Shown: positions 9,372 to 18,506 of the stretch, piece by piece | How the letters are laid out: each line of letters begins with the position of its first letter | Position numbering within the stretch: the first letter of the stretch is position 1 | Assembly (NCBI GenBank): GCA_000482145.1 | Contig: AUXH01000007.1 | Location: forward strand, 1 to 64,000 | Origin: Strigomonas culicis | Taxonomy: Eukaryota > Euglenozoa > Kinetoplastea > Trypanosomatida > Trypanosomatidae | Length of the DNA stretch: 64,000 bases | Direction: 5' to 3' | Position numbers and translations under genes: made by a program | Notes under the pieces: generated by a model | Told to the model about the DNA's origin: nothing | What the model saw: the letters and a program-made list of their open reading frames with translations, nothing else | Databases searched by the model: none

Positions 9372-9598
9372 ATTTTTTGATAAGATGAGGACACGCTGTG
9401 AACAGCATTATGTGTGTCCTGTAGTCACGTGCTTGATTCTGCACCCTGCATCACCTGTAGTTCATTTTCTTGTTTTCTCCTCTTCTGGCCATACCGTATT
9501 TGTAAGACACAATCACAGTGTTAGTATACATTCTTCTCTCTCTCTCTCCTATAAGTATAAATCATTACATACACACATACATACACGCTGATTTCACG
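9226..9598 (+). other. Intergenic region with long TG repeat
   Basis: Holds the TG run at 9336-9370 and a CT-rich tract at about 9531-9550 followed by AG at 9554-9555, the probable acceptor for the first acyltransferase. The in-frame codon at 9518 lies upstream of this AG and is not used as start. Confidence 0.6.
9336..9370. repeat. TG microsatellite (about 17 units)
   Basis: Uninterrupted TG dinucleotide run in the 3' flank of the USP5-like gene, likely length-variable between strains. Confidence 0.95.
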
Positions 9599-10516
9599 AT
9601 GCTCGTGTGTGTTCTCTTGGGCGTTGCCTATGCCATCTTCTGGTATCTTATGAAAGCCAGAATGCTGCCGGTGATTGTCATGCGTTTCTGGTTCACTCTG
9701 AACTTGGTGATTGTGGTCATTCTGAGCTGGCTCTTTTGCAAGATTCTGGGGCTGCTGTACAGCCAGAAAATCATCCAAAAGGAGACGTACCACTCCCTCT
9801 CACGATGCGTCTGCGCCACGTTCTTCGGCATTCCGCTCCGTTTGAACTCGCCTCACATTCAAGTCAAGTTCATGGAGGGCTCCCTCCCGTGGTCCGAGAT
9901 CAACGTGCAGCACGATCTTTGCTTGTGCCACACCTCCTTCTTCGACACCCTGCTCTACCTGTGGTTCGTGCCGTATCGCTACGTCTACACGGCCAAGACG
10001 TTTGCCAAGGCCAGTCTGCGCAACTTGCCCTTGTTCGGCCACGTGATCCGTGCGTGTGGCCAGTTCCCGGTGTACTTCTCCTCCGAGGAGTCCGACTCCT
10101 TCTCCGTTGAAAAGGAGAAGCAGATGAAGGTGGCCGAGGAGGTGGAGGAGTTCCTCTCACACGGCGGCTCGCTGTCCTTCTTCCCCGAGGGCGCGCTGAA
10201 CCGCACCCCTGAGGTGCTGAAGGACTTCCGCCTCGGCAGCTTCAACACGATCCTGAAGCACAAGCTGCGGCTTTTCTACACCGTGACGTACGGCAATCAC
10301 GAGGTGTGGAACAGCAAGCTGAAGGGCATTCCTGGATACCCTGCCGACATTTACATGTTCATTGGCGAGTACAAGTACGACCCCGCTACCGTGGACGCGC
10401 GAAGCCTCGCAACAGGCCTTCGCGAAGCGATGCAGAAGCAGCTGGATCAGATGCTCGAGCTTCGCAAGACGAACGGGTACGTGCCCTACTTCGTTGTGAA
10501 GGATAAGGCACAGTAA
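9599..10516 (+). CDS. PlsC/AGPAT-family acyltransferase, copy 1
   Basis: A 305-residue membrane-bound glycerolipid acyltransferase. Residues 2-18 and ~28-52 are hydrophobic and should anchor it in the ER. Acyltransferase motif I is HTSFFD (His111-x4-Asp116), with Cys in place of the usual Asn before His, and motif III is FPEG (195-198). The likely reaction is acylation of lysophosphatidate or a related lysophospholipid; the substrate cannot be told from sequence. It is followed 620 bases downstream by a clear paralogue with the same domain layout and near-identical blocks around RNLPLFG and PEVLKDFRLGSFNTI. The start at 9599 is the first ATG after the acceptor at 9554-9555. Confidence 0.93.
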   Translation: MLVCVLLGVAYAIFWYLMKARMLPVIVMRFWFTLNLVIVVILSWLFCKILGLLYSQKIIQKETYHSLSRCVCATFFGIPLRLNSPHIQVKFMEGSLPWSEINVQHDLCLCHTSFFDTLLYLWFVPYRYVYTAKTFAKASLRNLPLFGHVIRACGQFPVYFSSEESDSFSVEKEKQMKVAEEVEEFLSHGGSLSFFPEGALNRTPEVLKDFRLGSFNTILKHKLRLFYTVTYGNHEVWNSKLKGIPGYPADIYMFIGEYKYDPATVDARSLATGLREAMQKQLDQMLELRKTNGYVPYFVVKDKAQ

Positions 10517-11136
10517 TGCGGATGATGCATGCATCTTTTCACACCAGATTCTCTATCTACATTTGTTTTCATATTAGAGCAAAAGATCAACAATCATAAC
10601 ACCAACATGTTGGATTCACATTTAACTGTTTGAGTTGCAAGGAACGACACAAACTAAGGCATTCCTTTGCACTTATACTCTTCAATAATTTGCCTTTTTT
10701 TTTATGACGATAATTGTTTGTGAAAGAAGCGCATTCTTCTTTTTTCTCTGGAGTTATAATTTGGATAACATAAATTGAAAACTTGAGTTTTCTTTCTCCT
10801 CTCATATATTTTTTTTCGTCTGGAAGTATCCGTTCGAGCACCACAACTCTGACTTACACTACCGCCCCTGACATGTCAAGAACTGTGTAAACTGCACCAT
10901 CCCCCCCTTCTTCCACTTTATAATACTCTTCCTTTCTATAAACATATTTTCTTTGCCTACTATAGAATAACACATCATTGCTTCCATTTTTTCTTCTAGT
11001 AAAAAAACTAATAAATAAGACCTAACGAGAGACTTTCATTCTTTTAATATAATTCATTTGCCCTCATCGTATTTGTGCTCTAATTACAACTTCATTTACA
11101 TCATAATCTACACAGTTCATTTTAAACGCGGTGAAC
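10517..11136 (+). other. Spacer between the tandem acyltransferases
   Basis: AT-rich, 620 bases. Two pyrimidine-rich segments end in AG at 10964-10965 and 10998-10999. No ATG follows before 11137. I see no similarity to the spacer upstream of copy 1 beyond base composition. Confidence 0.55.
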
Positions 11137-12057
11137 ATGAACGGTTTTTTTCTATGTGCCGCTGTTTACGGGCTGATTCTTTTTCTGCTGAAGAGACGCC
11201 AGGTGCCCGTGCTATTTATGCGCTTCTGGTTCACTTTGTTCCTTTTCTTATCTATCGTGATATGTTTCGTTGCGTGCCATGTTATCCAGTTTATCGCGCA
11301 AACGTTGAAGTGCATTGACAGCAACACCGCAGAGGAGTGGTGCCGCGGCGCCAAGACAGTCGTGTTCAGGTACTTGTTTTTCCCCAATGTCCCACATATC
11401 CACCTGAAGCCCATGCCCGGTACTATCCCGTTTTCGGCGCTGAGTGCAGAGTACATGATGTGCATGTGCCACACGAGCTTTTTCGACTCCCTCTTTTTCC
11501 TGTGCATTACCCCTCTGCAGTGCATGATGAAGAGCAAAACGTTCATCAAGTCTAGTCTGCGTAACCTGCCGCTCTTTGGATACGTGCTGCGCTGCTGTGG
11601 TCACTTCCCCGTCTACTTTGCCGACGAGAACTCGCAGTCCTTCTCTGTACAAAAGGAAAAGCAGGCGCAGGTGGCCGTTGAGGTGGAGGAGTTCATTTCT
11701 CGCGGTGGTAACATTTGCATCTTCCCGGAGGGAGCGCTGAACCTCACGCCGGAGGTGCTGAAGGACTTCCGTCTGGGCTCCTTCAACACGATTATCAACC
11801 ACAAGCGTCCGTTGCGGTATATTGCTATTTACGGTAACAGTGAAATATGGAACGCCCGCCTGAAAGGAATTCCAGGCTTCCCGACGGATCTTTACTATTT
11901 CATTGGTGAATACAAATATGACCCCGAGCATGCAGATGCGCGTGCCGTAGCAAACGGGCTTCGCGAAGAAATGCAAAAGCACGTTGACGACATCCTAGAA
12001 GAGCGAAGGAAAAGCGGGTACGTTCCCTACTATAAACCGAAGGAGAAGTCCGGATAG
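11137..12057 (+). CDS. PlsC/AGPAT-family acyltransferase, copy 2
   Basis: A 306-residue paralogue of the upstream acyltransferase. It keeps two N-terminal hydrophobic segments, motif I HTSFFD (His112-x4-Asp117, again preceded by Cys) and motif III FPEG (196-199), then the shared PEVLKDFRLGSFNTI block and a C-terminal SGYVPYYKPKEKSG. Residues ~55-110, between the anchor and motif I, are the most diverged from copy 1, so acyl-acceptor specificity may differ (inference). Codons are less GC-rich at third positions than in copy 1, and the central catalytic block is best conserved. The start is the ATG at 11137; an in-frame GTG two codons earlier is not needed. Confidence 0.93.
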   Translation: MNGFFLCAAVYGLILFLLKRRQVPVLFMRFWFTLFLFLSIVICFVACHVIQFIAQTLKCIDSNTAEEWCRGAKTVVFRYLFFPNVPHIHLKPMPGTIPFSALSAEYMMCMCHTSFFDSLFFLCITPLQCMMKSKTFIKSSLRNLPLFGYVLRCCGHFPVYFADENSQSFSVQKEKQAQVAVEVEEFISRGGNICIFPEGALNLTPEVLKDFRLGSFNTIINHKRPLRYIAIYGNSEIWNARLKGIPGFPTDLYYFIGEYKYDPEHADARAVANGLREEMQKHVDDILEERRKSGYVPYYKPKEKSG

Positions 12058-12343
12058 AGATCGGGTTCTTTCAGCTTGCTTCTCGTGTTATGCAAGTGGA
12101 TTGCTTTTTTTTTTTCTCTTCTAATTTACCGACTCTACATTTAATGATCTTTTTCTTCTTTTTTTTTTTTTGTAGATCTGACAAAAAAAAAAACATGCTG
12201 AGTTTCAGTGTCTACATCCCCTCTTTCTCTTCGTACATGTTTCTTCTTCAGTTGCTTCCCGTTTATGATGACCAACACGCTCATAAACTTTTTTCCCTCT
12301 CACCTCTCTCTATCAACTATACTTATTTGCTTGTCGAGGAAAC

Positions 12344-13138
12344 ATGTTTTTCGAGGATCACTTGGAAGAGTCCGACCATGAAGACGCGCGGCAGGATGAG
12401 GTGTCGCAGGAGGCGACGCGCCACTCCCTCGCGGAGCGGCCCAGCGCCGGCGGCAGCTCCTCGTCCATCGTGGAGCTCCTGAAGGAGGCGGCCGAGAACG
12501 AGCGCCACTGCCCGGACATCTTGCCGTACCCCACCGCGACCGTGGAGAGCGCCGTGGCGCAGCTCGCGAGCACGCAGGCGAGGGTGCGCCAGCTGGCCGA
12601 GGAGGAGAAGCGCGAGGCGGCGGACCCGAACCGTGGGCGGTCCTTGCTCCCCTTTAAGCCGTCGGACATCATCGCCTTGGAGCTGCAGCGCGCGCAGTTC
12701 TTTCTCTGTGAGCTACTACGCTGCCGTCTGCGGAAGGTCGAGCTGCTCGCGGCGACGATTTACTACGAAGGCGTGCAGGAGGCACAGGGGGCGGATAGTG
12801 GTGTCCTGTTGCCGCAACGAGGACACCTCTCGGAGAATGAAAAGATCGTCGCTGACCGACTGGCCGAGCTGAATCAAAACTTACTGCTCCGTGTAGGGCT
12901 GCAGGCCGCGCCGCAGGAGCTGCGACACCTCACGCCCAACCCGCCGTATGCGGAAGGGATGGAAATGCTCCCTGTGCCGGACATTGATCAGTACGTGTTC
13001 GGCGTCGCGCTCGAAGATTTGGGCGTTGTGGAGCTTGGCGAAGGTGCCTCTCAAGTGATTAACGGAGGGGAAATCTTTTTAATGCCTTATCGCACGTTTA
13101 GACCCTACGTGATAGCAGGGCAAGTGCGTTTGTTGTGA
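12344..13138 (+). CDS. SLD5: GINS complex subunit Sld5
   Basis: A 264-residue protein with the Sld5 layout. An acidic/Ser-rich N-terminus (1-45) is followed by a helical A-domain with the diagnostic ELQRAQFFLCELLRCRLRKVE stretch (residues ~113-133; helices that pack against Psf1 in other eukaryotes). The C-terminal beta B-domain ends in a strand series with an MPYRTFRPYVIAGQVRLL-type terminus, matching the LIRYKxIAPLVxxGxVxLI end of human SLD5. GINS activates the MCM2-7 helicase in replication initiation and elongation. Somewhat longer than human SLD5 (223 residues) because of the N-terminal extension. The start is the only ATG between the T-rich leader and the conserved part. Confidence 0.85.
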   Translation: MFFEDHLEESDHEDARQDEVSQEATRHSLAERPSAGGSSSSIVELLKEAAENERHCPDILPYPTATVESAVAQLASTQARVRQLAEEEKREAADPNRGRSLLPFKPSDIIALELQRAQFFLCELLRCRLRKVELLAATIYYEGVQEAQGADSGVLLPQRGHLSENEKIVADRLAELNQNLLLRVGLQAAPQELRHLTPNPPYAEGMEMLPVPDIDQYVFGVALEDLGVVELGEGASQVINGGEIFLMPYRTFRPYVIAGQVRLL

Positions 13139-13471
13139 ACCCGTTGGCACCATGTGTTTTGCACACGTGCGAACAATCATAGACTGCAATTGTATATGCT
13201 CATCTATCCGTCCGACACATCTAATTGTCCACGGACCCCTTTGAGGCCCTGTTCATAGAATGTTATAGTTATTTAACCCTATCCGCAAGTAATCGGTATG
13301 CTACTGCTGCATCCACGTTCCCTTCTCCACTGGTGCCCACTACCTGTTGTACACACAGAACTGACACACAGTCTTGTCATCATTTTCCCTATCACTTCTG
13401 TTTCTTCGCTACTTTCATTAGTGCCGTGTTCGTTAGGTTTTCTTTTTTTAATTTAGTAATCGTGCTTCATC
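13139..13471 (+). other. Intergenic region
   Basis: Mixed-composition spacer. A pyrimidine-rich stretch (about 13377-13418) precedes AG at 13420-13421. Short open frames here are not supported. Nothing else seen. Confidence 0.5.
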
Positions 13472-15289
13472 ATGCCCTCACAGCAGAATGCTGAAGCGCT
13501 TTCCGCTGCAGATAACGACAGTGATAGTAAAATAGCGGAGCTGGAGCAAACAATTGTAAGCGTCACCACACAGAAGCAAGAGCTGGAAGCACAAAACACC
13601 ACACTTCAGAAAAAACTTTCCGCCATTGGTGCAGAGCTTACTTCCGTTCATGCGGACAACGGTCAGCTGCGTAAACAACTTAGCGCTGTAAAGCAAGAGC
13701 TGGAACAAGAGCGGAAATGTAGAGACGACGGTGGTGGATTTGGCCAAAACGTGCTAAAGGGATTATCCACTCTCATATCTCCTGCCGATGACGTGGCAAG
13801 GACGACTGCCTCATCTCCTACAACCGATGCAAGGCGACTCGCAGCCGAAAACCAAAGCTTGCGAAAGGAGGTGGCCACGTTGAAGGTCAAATACGATACC
13901 GATGTTTCGGACTTCACAACGAAAGAGGAGGCACGGGACGCGGCGAGGGAGCGTGAGCTGACGGAGCTGCGGCAGCTTCTGCACACCGCCACCACCAGGT
14001 GCGACGACCTCAATGCGCAGTGCGTTCGTGACGGCGCCTGTATTGATTTTTGCCGGCACCATCTCACCCTCTCGGTGAGCAACAACATCGCCAGCGAGGA
14101 CGTCCCTCTTGCCGTGGCCTTGTCCAAGGGCAAGGAGGACACCCCCGTCGCTGCCAAGGGAAGTGCGGAGGGGCCCCGAAGCAGCCTGCTCAACGCGTGT
14201 ACCTTCTGGCGCACACTGCTGGGCGGTGTCTCTGTATTTCTTATTTCCCTACGGGACACACTGGCCTCGAGCCCCCGCGGCAGCGCGGCGGACGCGCGCT
14301 GCTGGGCCGACCGCCTGTCGACCTTTATAGACGCGCACCGGAGCGCGAGGGATAGCCTGTTGCATGCCGTCGGCCGCGTCGAGGCAGCGGCGTCGGCCGA
14401 GCTGTCCCCCGACCAGCTCGTGCAGGCGCAGGACGAGGGGCTGCGGGCGCTCGTCTCGTGGATCGCACTGCTGCGCTCGCACCTGCCGCTGCTGGTGGAG
14501 AGTGCGGTGGCGCCGTTGCCGCAGAGAGCGGCCTTCCGTCTGACAGAGCTCTCCGACAGTGGAGATGCGCAGGAGAGCTCGGTGGAGGTGGCGGACCGGG
14601 ATGAATTCGTTGATGCCCTCACGACCCGCGGCACCGACGTGCTCGACGTGCTGGCGGGCTCTCTGGATGCGCTCACGACGCTTCTTCACACGACGGGGGA
14701 GCTACCCTGCACCGGCGGCGCAGCGAGCCCGGAGGCTTCCTCGCGCTGGCTGCTGGCGCTCCAATACTTCCTATGGGAGGGCTGTTCACAGTGTGTGCAC
14801 ATGCGGTCTTCTGCGCACACACTGGCTGCTGCATGCGACGACGTGGCGGCCGCGTGCAGCCACAGCCAGATGCGCGACGCCCTGAGGTGTATGAGCAAAG
14901 GACTGCGGCAGCTGGCCGTGCCCTGCCCACGGTGGCGCGGCGGAGACCCGTTCGCTCCCTCGCCCGCGCCGCCGCGCCGCCACGACAATGGCGTGGGGGC
15001 GCCGGCAAGAGAACAGGTGCCGGTACCGAACTCCAGAGGCCGTTATCATTACGAGGATCTGCTAGCGGCTCTCTCGTCGGCGGATCAGACCGCGGTCTGT
15101 CTAAACGCGCACAACAACGCCCTTTTGGTGGAATTGGCTGCTGCAAAGGACTACCAGCGCAAGCTGGAGGAGGAGCTTCACGTGGCGAGAACGTCGCTGC
15201 ACTCGAAGGAGGCCGAGTCACAGCAAACGGAAATTGTTCTGCAGGATCAAATAAGGGCCCTCTCTCAAGAAATGGCTTTGCATAGATAA
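13472..15289 (+). CDS. Coiled-coil protein resembling PPP1R21 (FERRY subunit)
   Basis: A 605-residue protein with an N-terminal coiled coil (residues ~20-80, heptads rich in Leu/Gln/Lys), a second short coiled coil (~125-175), an Ala/Leu-rich helical middle (~235-500) and a C-terminal coiled coil (~525-605). By eye the order and two segments recall animal PPP1R21: the LVSWIALLRSHLP helix (compare a helix with SYICFLRKILP) and the HYEDLLAALSSAD start of the C-terminal coiled coil. PPP1R21 is a core subunit of the Rab5-binding FERRY complex on early endosomes. I treat this as a plausible but unproven homology; a generic coiled-coil scaffold is the alternative. No membrane segment. GC3 rises strongly after ~13,900. 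Confidence 0.88.
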   Translation: MPSQQNAEALSAADNDSDSKIAELEQTIVSVTTQKQELEAQNTTLQKKLSAIGAELTSVHADNGQLRKQLSAVKQELEQERKCRDDGGGFGQNVLKGLSTLISPADDVARTTASSPTTDARRLAAENQSLRKEVATLKVKYDTDVSDFTTKEEARDAARERELTELRQLLHTATTRCDDLNAQCVRDGACIDFCRHHLTLSVSNNIASEDVPLAVALSKGKEDTPVAAKGSAEGPRSSLLNACTFWRTLLGGVSVFLISLRDTLASSPRGSAADARCWADRLSTFIDAHRSARDSLLHAVGRVEAAASAELSPDQLVQAQDEGLRALVSWIALLRSHLPLLVESAVAPLPQRAAFRLTELSDSGDAQESSVEVADRDEFVDALTTRGTDVLDVLAGSLDALTTLLHTTGELPCTGGAASPEASSRWLLALQYFLWEGCSQCVHMRSSAHTLAAACDDVAAACSHSQMRDALRCMSKGLRQLAVPCPRWRGGDPFAPSPAPPRRHDNGVGAPAREQVPVPNSRGRYHYEDLLAALSSADQTAVCLNAHNNALLVELAAAKDYQRKLEEELHVARTSLHSKEAESQQTEIVLQDQIRALSQEMALHR

Positions 15290-15641
15290 GCAAGCGTGTC
15301 ATGGGGTCTTTCCTTTCCCTTTGTTGTTGGTGCTGTTCTTTTTTTTTTTTGAACATTTTTTTTTTCATTTTCATGCTTTTTTTATTCTAACGTACTATAT
15401 CGAGATCTCTTTACATGTGTTCATGATAACATTTTACATGCGTGTCCTCTTGTCATGCTTCCTTTATGGAGAGAATAGAGTGGTACTTTCCACACCCTAA
15501 GCATCGATTCTTCTCCCTCCCTCTCTCTCCTTTTTGTTGTCAAATACAAGAGCAATAGAATAGCTCATACGTAGCAATTATCACCTTTTCTCATTCCATC
15601 ATTTACTTTTTTCGTATCTCCGTTTCCTTGGTCTTTCAACC
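15290..15641 (+). other. Intergenic region upstream of the M1 aminopeptidase
   Basis: T-rich spacer. A dense CT tract (about 15506-15540) is followed by AG at 15549-15550, the likely trans-splice acceptor. Nothing else seen. Confidence 0.55.
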
Positions 15642-18239
15642 ATGTCTACCAAAACGGTGAAGCTATCGAACCCCTTTGTACCCAAGTCGTACAATCTGCA
15701 GATCAAGGTGGACCTCTCGTCGTGGACGTATGAAGCGCGTGAGACAGTGGTGCTAAAACGGTGTGCGGAGGTAGCGGAGGGTGGGCACATGCGCCTCCAC
15801 GCGGCTTCATCGATAGCGATCGAATCCATCGAAGGCGCCACACTGGTGTCGCGGGATGAGGATACACAGACGCTGCTGCTGGAGCTCCATGAGGAAACCC
15901 TCAAGGCGGCAGAACCGACGCTGCACTTGCACTTCAAGCACACCATACAGGAGGAGCTGCGGGGGTTCTACCGGGTGCGATTCCACCACGAGGGAAAGGA
16001 GCACCGTATGGCCTCAACCCACTTCGAGCCCACCGCAGCGCGGCGCTTTTACGTCTGCCATGACGAGCCAGCGGCGCGCGCCGACTTCACGCTGGCGGTG
16101 GAGCTCCCCGTTGCCGAGCGGCACTACACGGTGCTGTCGAACGGCCCGCTCGTGCGCAAGACGGAAAGCGGCGATGCGGTGCGCTACGAGTTCCAGACGG
16201 TGCCGCTGTGCCCCCCGTACCTCACCGCGTGCGTGGTGGGGGAGCTGGAGTATGTTGAGACGGTGGTGAACGCGATTCCAGTGCGCGTGTACACCGCCCT
16301 CGGCAAGATCGGACGCGCGGCGTATCCGCTGAAGCTCACCGCGTTTGCCCTCGACTTTTTTGAAAAGTTCTTCAAGGCGAAGTTTCCACTGCCGAAGCTG
16401 GACGTCGTCGCGGTGCCGGACTTCCCCATCGGCGGCATGGAGAACTGGGGCTGCATTGCCTGCATCGACTCGATTCTCGTCGACCCCGCCACGTCCAGCG
16501 CGGCGGCGCTGCGGCGCGCGTCCGAGCTGCTATGCCACGAGGTCTCGCACAACTGGTTCGGGAACCTGGTCGCCATCAGCTGGTGGGAGGGCCTGTGGCT
16601 GAAGGAGGGCTTTGCCTCGTGGTGCGGCAACTACGCGACGCACGCGTTCGAGCCCTCCTGGAACTGCCTCGACGCCGCCGCCGCGATGGTGGCGGATGCC
16701 ATGGACACCGACATGTACGCCCACAGTCACCCCGTGGAGGTGCCCATCGCGGACCCCGCCCACATCACCGAGATCTTTGACTCCATCAGCTACGACAAGG
16801 GCATGGGGCTCGTCTTCATGCTGCAGGCCTTCTTGGGCGAGGAGAAGTGGAGCGCCGCGGCGGCGCACTACATCAACAAGTTCCAGTTCCGCGACACCAA
16901 GACCGTCCAGCTGTGGGAGGCCCTGGAGGAATCCTCCGGCCTGCCGATCGCGGAGGCCATGCGCAGCTTCACGACGCAGATGGGCTACCCGCTCGTGGAG
17001 GTCGCGCAGCCCGACACGGCCAAGGTGCTGCTGAGGCAGCGGCCCTGCACGGTGGACTGGGCGGCGCCGCCCACGGCGCAGCGCTGGTGCATCCCCGTCA
17101 AGCTGACGGGCCTGGGGGTCACGGACCACGTGGACGTGATGCTGCGGACCAGCGAGGAAATGGAGGTGGCTGTTCCCGCCGCGCTGGCGGGTGCCTCCTG
17201 CATCAGCGCAAACCCGCTGCGCACTGGCTTCTACCGCTGCCGCTACGACGACGCCCTGTTTGATGCATGGCTCCGGCACTACCCGGAGCTGCCCGCGGCG
17301 GATCGCCGGGCCATCCTGTCCGACACGGTTGCCTGCATTCAGATGGGCTACGATGACGTGAGCCGGCTCGCGGCCCTCAGCGCTGTCGTGCGGCACGGCG
17401 AGAACACACGCAGCGTCTTGGAGGAGTTTGCGACGAGCGTGCGCAAGTTCACGTCCTGCTTTGCGGACGCCACGCTGCGTAAAGAGCTCATTGCAAGCCA
17501 GCTTCACTTCTTCATCGAGAAGGGGGAAGAGGCTCTGCGGAAGAATCCGTCCAACTCGAAGGACCTGGACGAGACGTTCCTCATCAGCACCGCGCTGGAG
17601 CACATCACGGCGAACCTGGACCCCGAGGAGGCGCGCGCGCGGCCCCTCTTCCGGTGGGCGCAGGACCAGGCTGCGGCGTACTTCGCAGGCAGACCCTACG
17701 CGTCGGGACCTCTCCGGGCGTCGATGGCCGCCTTCGTCGTGCTGGACGACACGAAAACACCGGAGGAAAAGGATGCACTCCTGTGGGAGGCGTTCTTGGC
17801 GGCAGACGGCGACGACGAGCGCTGCCGTGCGCTTCTGCACGGCATGTGCATGAGCCCCGACGTGGCGTTCGCGCAGAGCATCGCGCTCCGCTGCATGCGC
17901 AACGATAAGGTGCGCAGTCACTTTGGTGGGGCCGTGTTTGTCGCCTTGAGCTCGAACCGCTCCTTTGGCAGCGGCCAGTTATGGAGTTTCTTTAAGGAGC
18001 ACTTTGCAGCCATTGATGAGCAATGGGGTGGTGGCCAGTTCCGCATCCAGGTCATCGTCAGCCGCGTGGGCAACACACTTCGCGGGGAAGAAGCCGCGAA
18101 GGACTTTGAGTCCTTCTTTAAGACACACGCCTTGCCCAACGCGCGACTGGCGATTGGACGTTCAGTGGAGAAAATCCTGCTTCGTGCGCGACTCAACGCC
18201 AAGTGGTGTTCCACGGTCCGAACGATACTGAAGCACTAG
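15642..18239 (+). CDS. M1-family zinc aminopeptidase (puromycin-sensitive type)
   Basis: An 865-residue gluzincin aminopeptidase that removes N-terminal residues from peptides, probably downstream of the proteasome in the cytosol. The exopeptidase signature GGMEN (264-268) is the usual GAMEN with Ala changed to Gly. The zinc site is HEVSH (His299, Glu300, His303) with the third ligand Glu322 in WLKEGFA. The C-terminal ~400 residues are the helical ERAP/PSA-like domain. No signal peptide or membrane anchor is seen, and the N-terminus begins straight in the beta domain (SNPFVPKSYNLQI), typical of the soluble puromycin-sensitive group. Length fits the family (~870). Very GC3-rich. Confidence 0.96.
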   Translation: MSTKTVKLSNPFVPKSYNLQIKVDLSSWTYEARETVVLKRCAEVAEGGHMRLHAASSIAIESIEGATLVSRDEDTQTLLLELHEETLKAAEPTLHLHFKHTIQEELRGFYRVRFHHEGKEHRMASTHFEPTAARRFYVCHDEPAARADFTLAVELPVAERHYTVLSNGPLVRKTESGDAVRYEFQTVPLCPPYLTACVVGELEYVETVVNAIPVRVYTALGKIGRAAYPLKLTAFALDFFEKFFKAKFPLPKLDVVAVPDFPIGGMENWGCIACIDSILVDPATSSAAALRRASELLCHEVSHNWFGNLVAISWWEGLWLKEGFASWCGNYATHAFEPSWNCLDAAAAMVADAMDTDMYAHSHPVEVPIADPAHITEIFDSISYDKGMGLVFMLQAFLGEEKWSAAAAHYINKFQFRDTKTVQLWEALEESSGLPIAEAMRSFTTQMGYPLVEVAQPDTAKVLLRQRPCTVDWAAPPTAQRWCIPVKLTGLGVTDHVDVMLRTSEEMEVAVPAALAGASCISANPLRTGFYRCRYDDALFDAWLRHYPELPAADRRAILSDTVACIQMGYDDVSRLAALSAVVRHGENTRSVLEEFATSVRKFTSCFADATLRKELIASQLHFFIEKGEEALRKNPSNSKDLDETFLISTALEHITANLDPEEARARPLFRWAQDQAAAYFAGRPYASGPLRASMAAFVVLDDTKTPEEKDALLWEAFLAADGDDERCRALLHGMCMSPDVAFAQSIALRCMRNDKVRSHFGGAVFVALSSNRSFGSGQLWSFFKEHFAAIDEQWGGGQFRIQVIVSRVGNTLRGEEAAKDFESFFKTHALPNARLAIGRSVEKILLRARLNAKWCSTVRTILKH

Positions 18240-18506
18240 CATTGAAATCTCTCATAGACACTTTCAATGGTCCATTATATCGTATTTGTTTTACAATTAG
18301 CTTCTTTTTTTTTTCATCAGATGGGGAAGCTTAACAGCAATGGATGAACAGTGTTACTTAAGGTAATCATGAACTGATGTATGGGCATCGAATCTGGTGA
18401 CTTTCTCCCTCGTCATTATTCTCTTCTTAGGTTTAATAGGTTTGTTGTTGTTTTAATTATCGCTGCAAGTTGTTGTCGTCCGGCTGTGTGTGGTAAAGTC
18501 GAGCGA

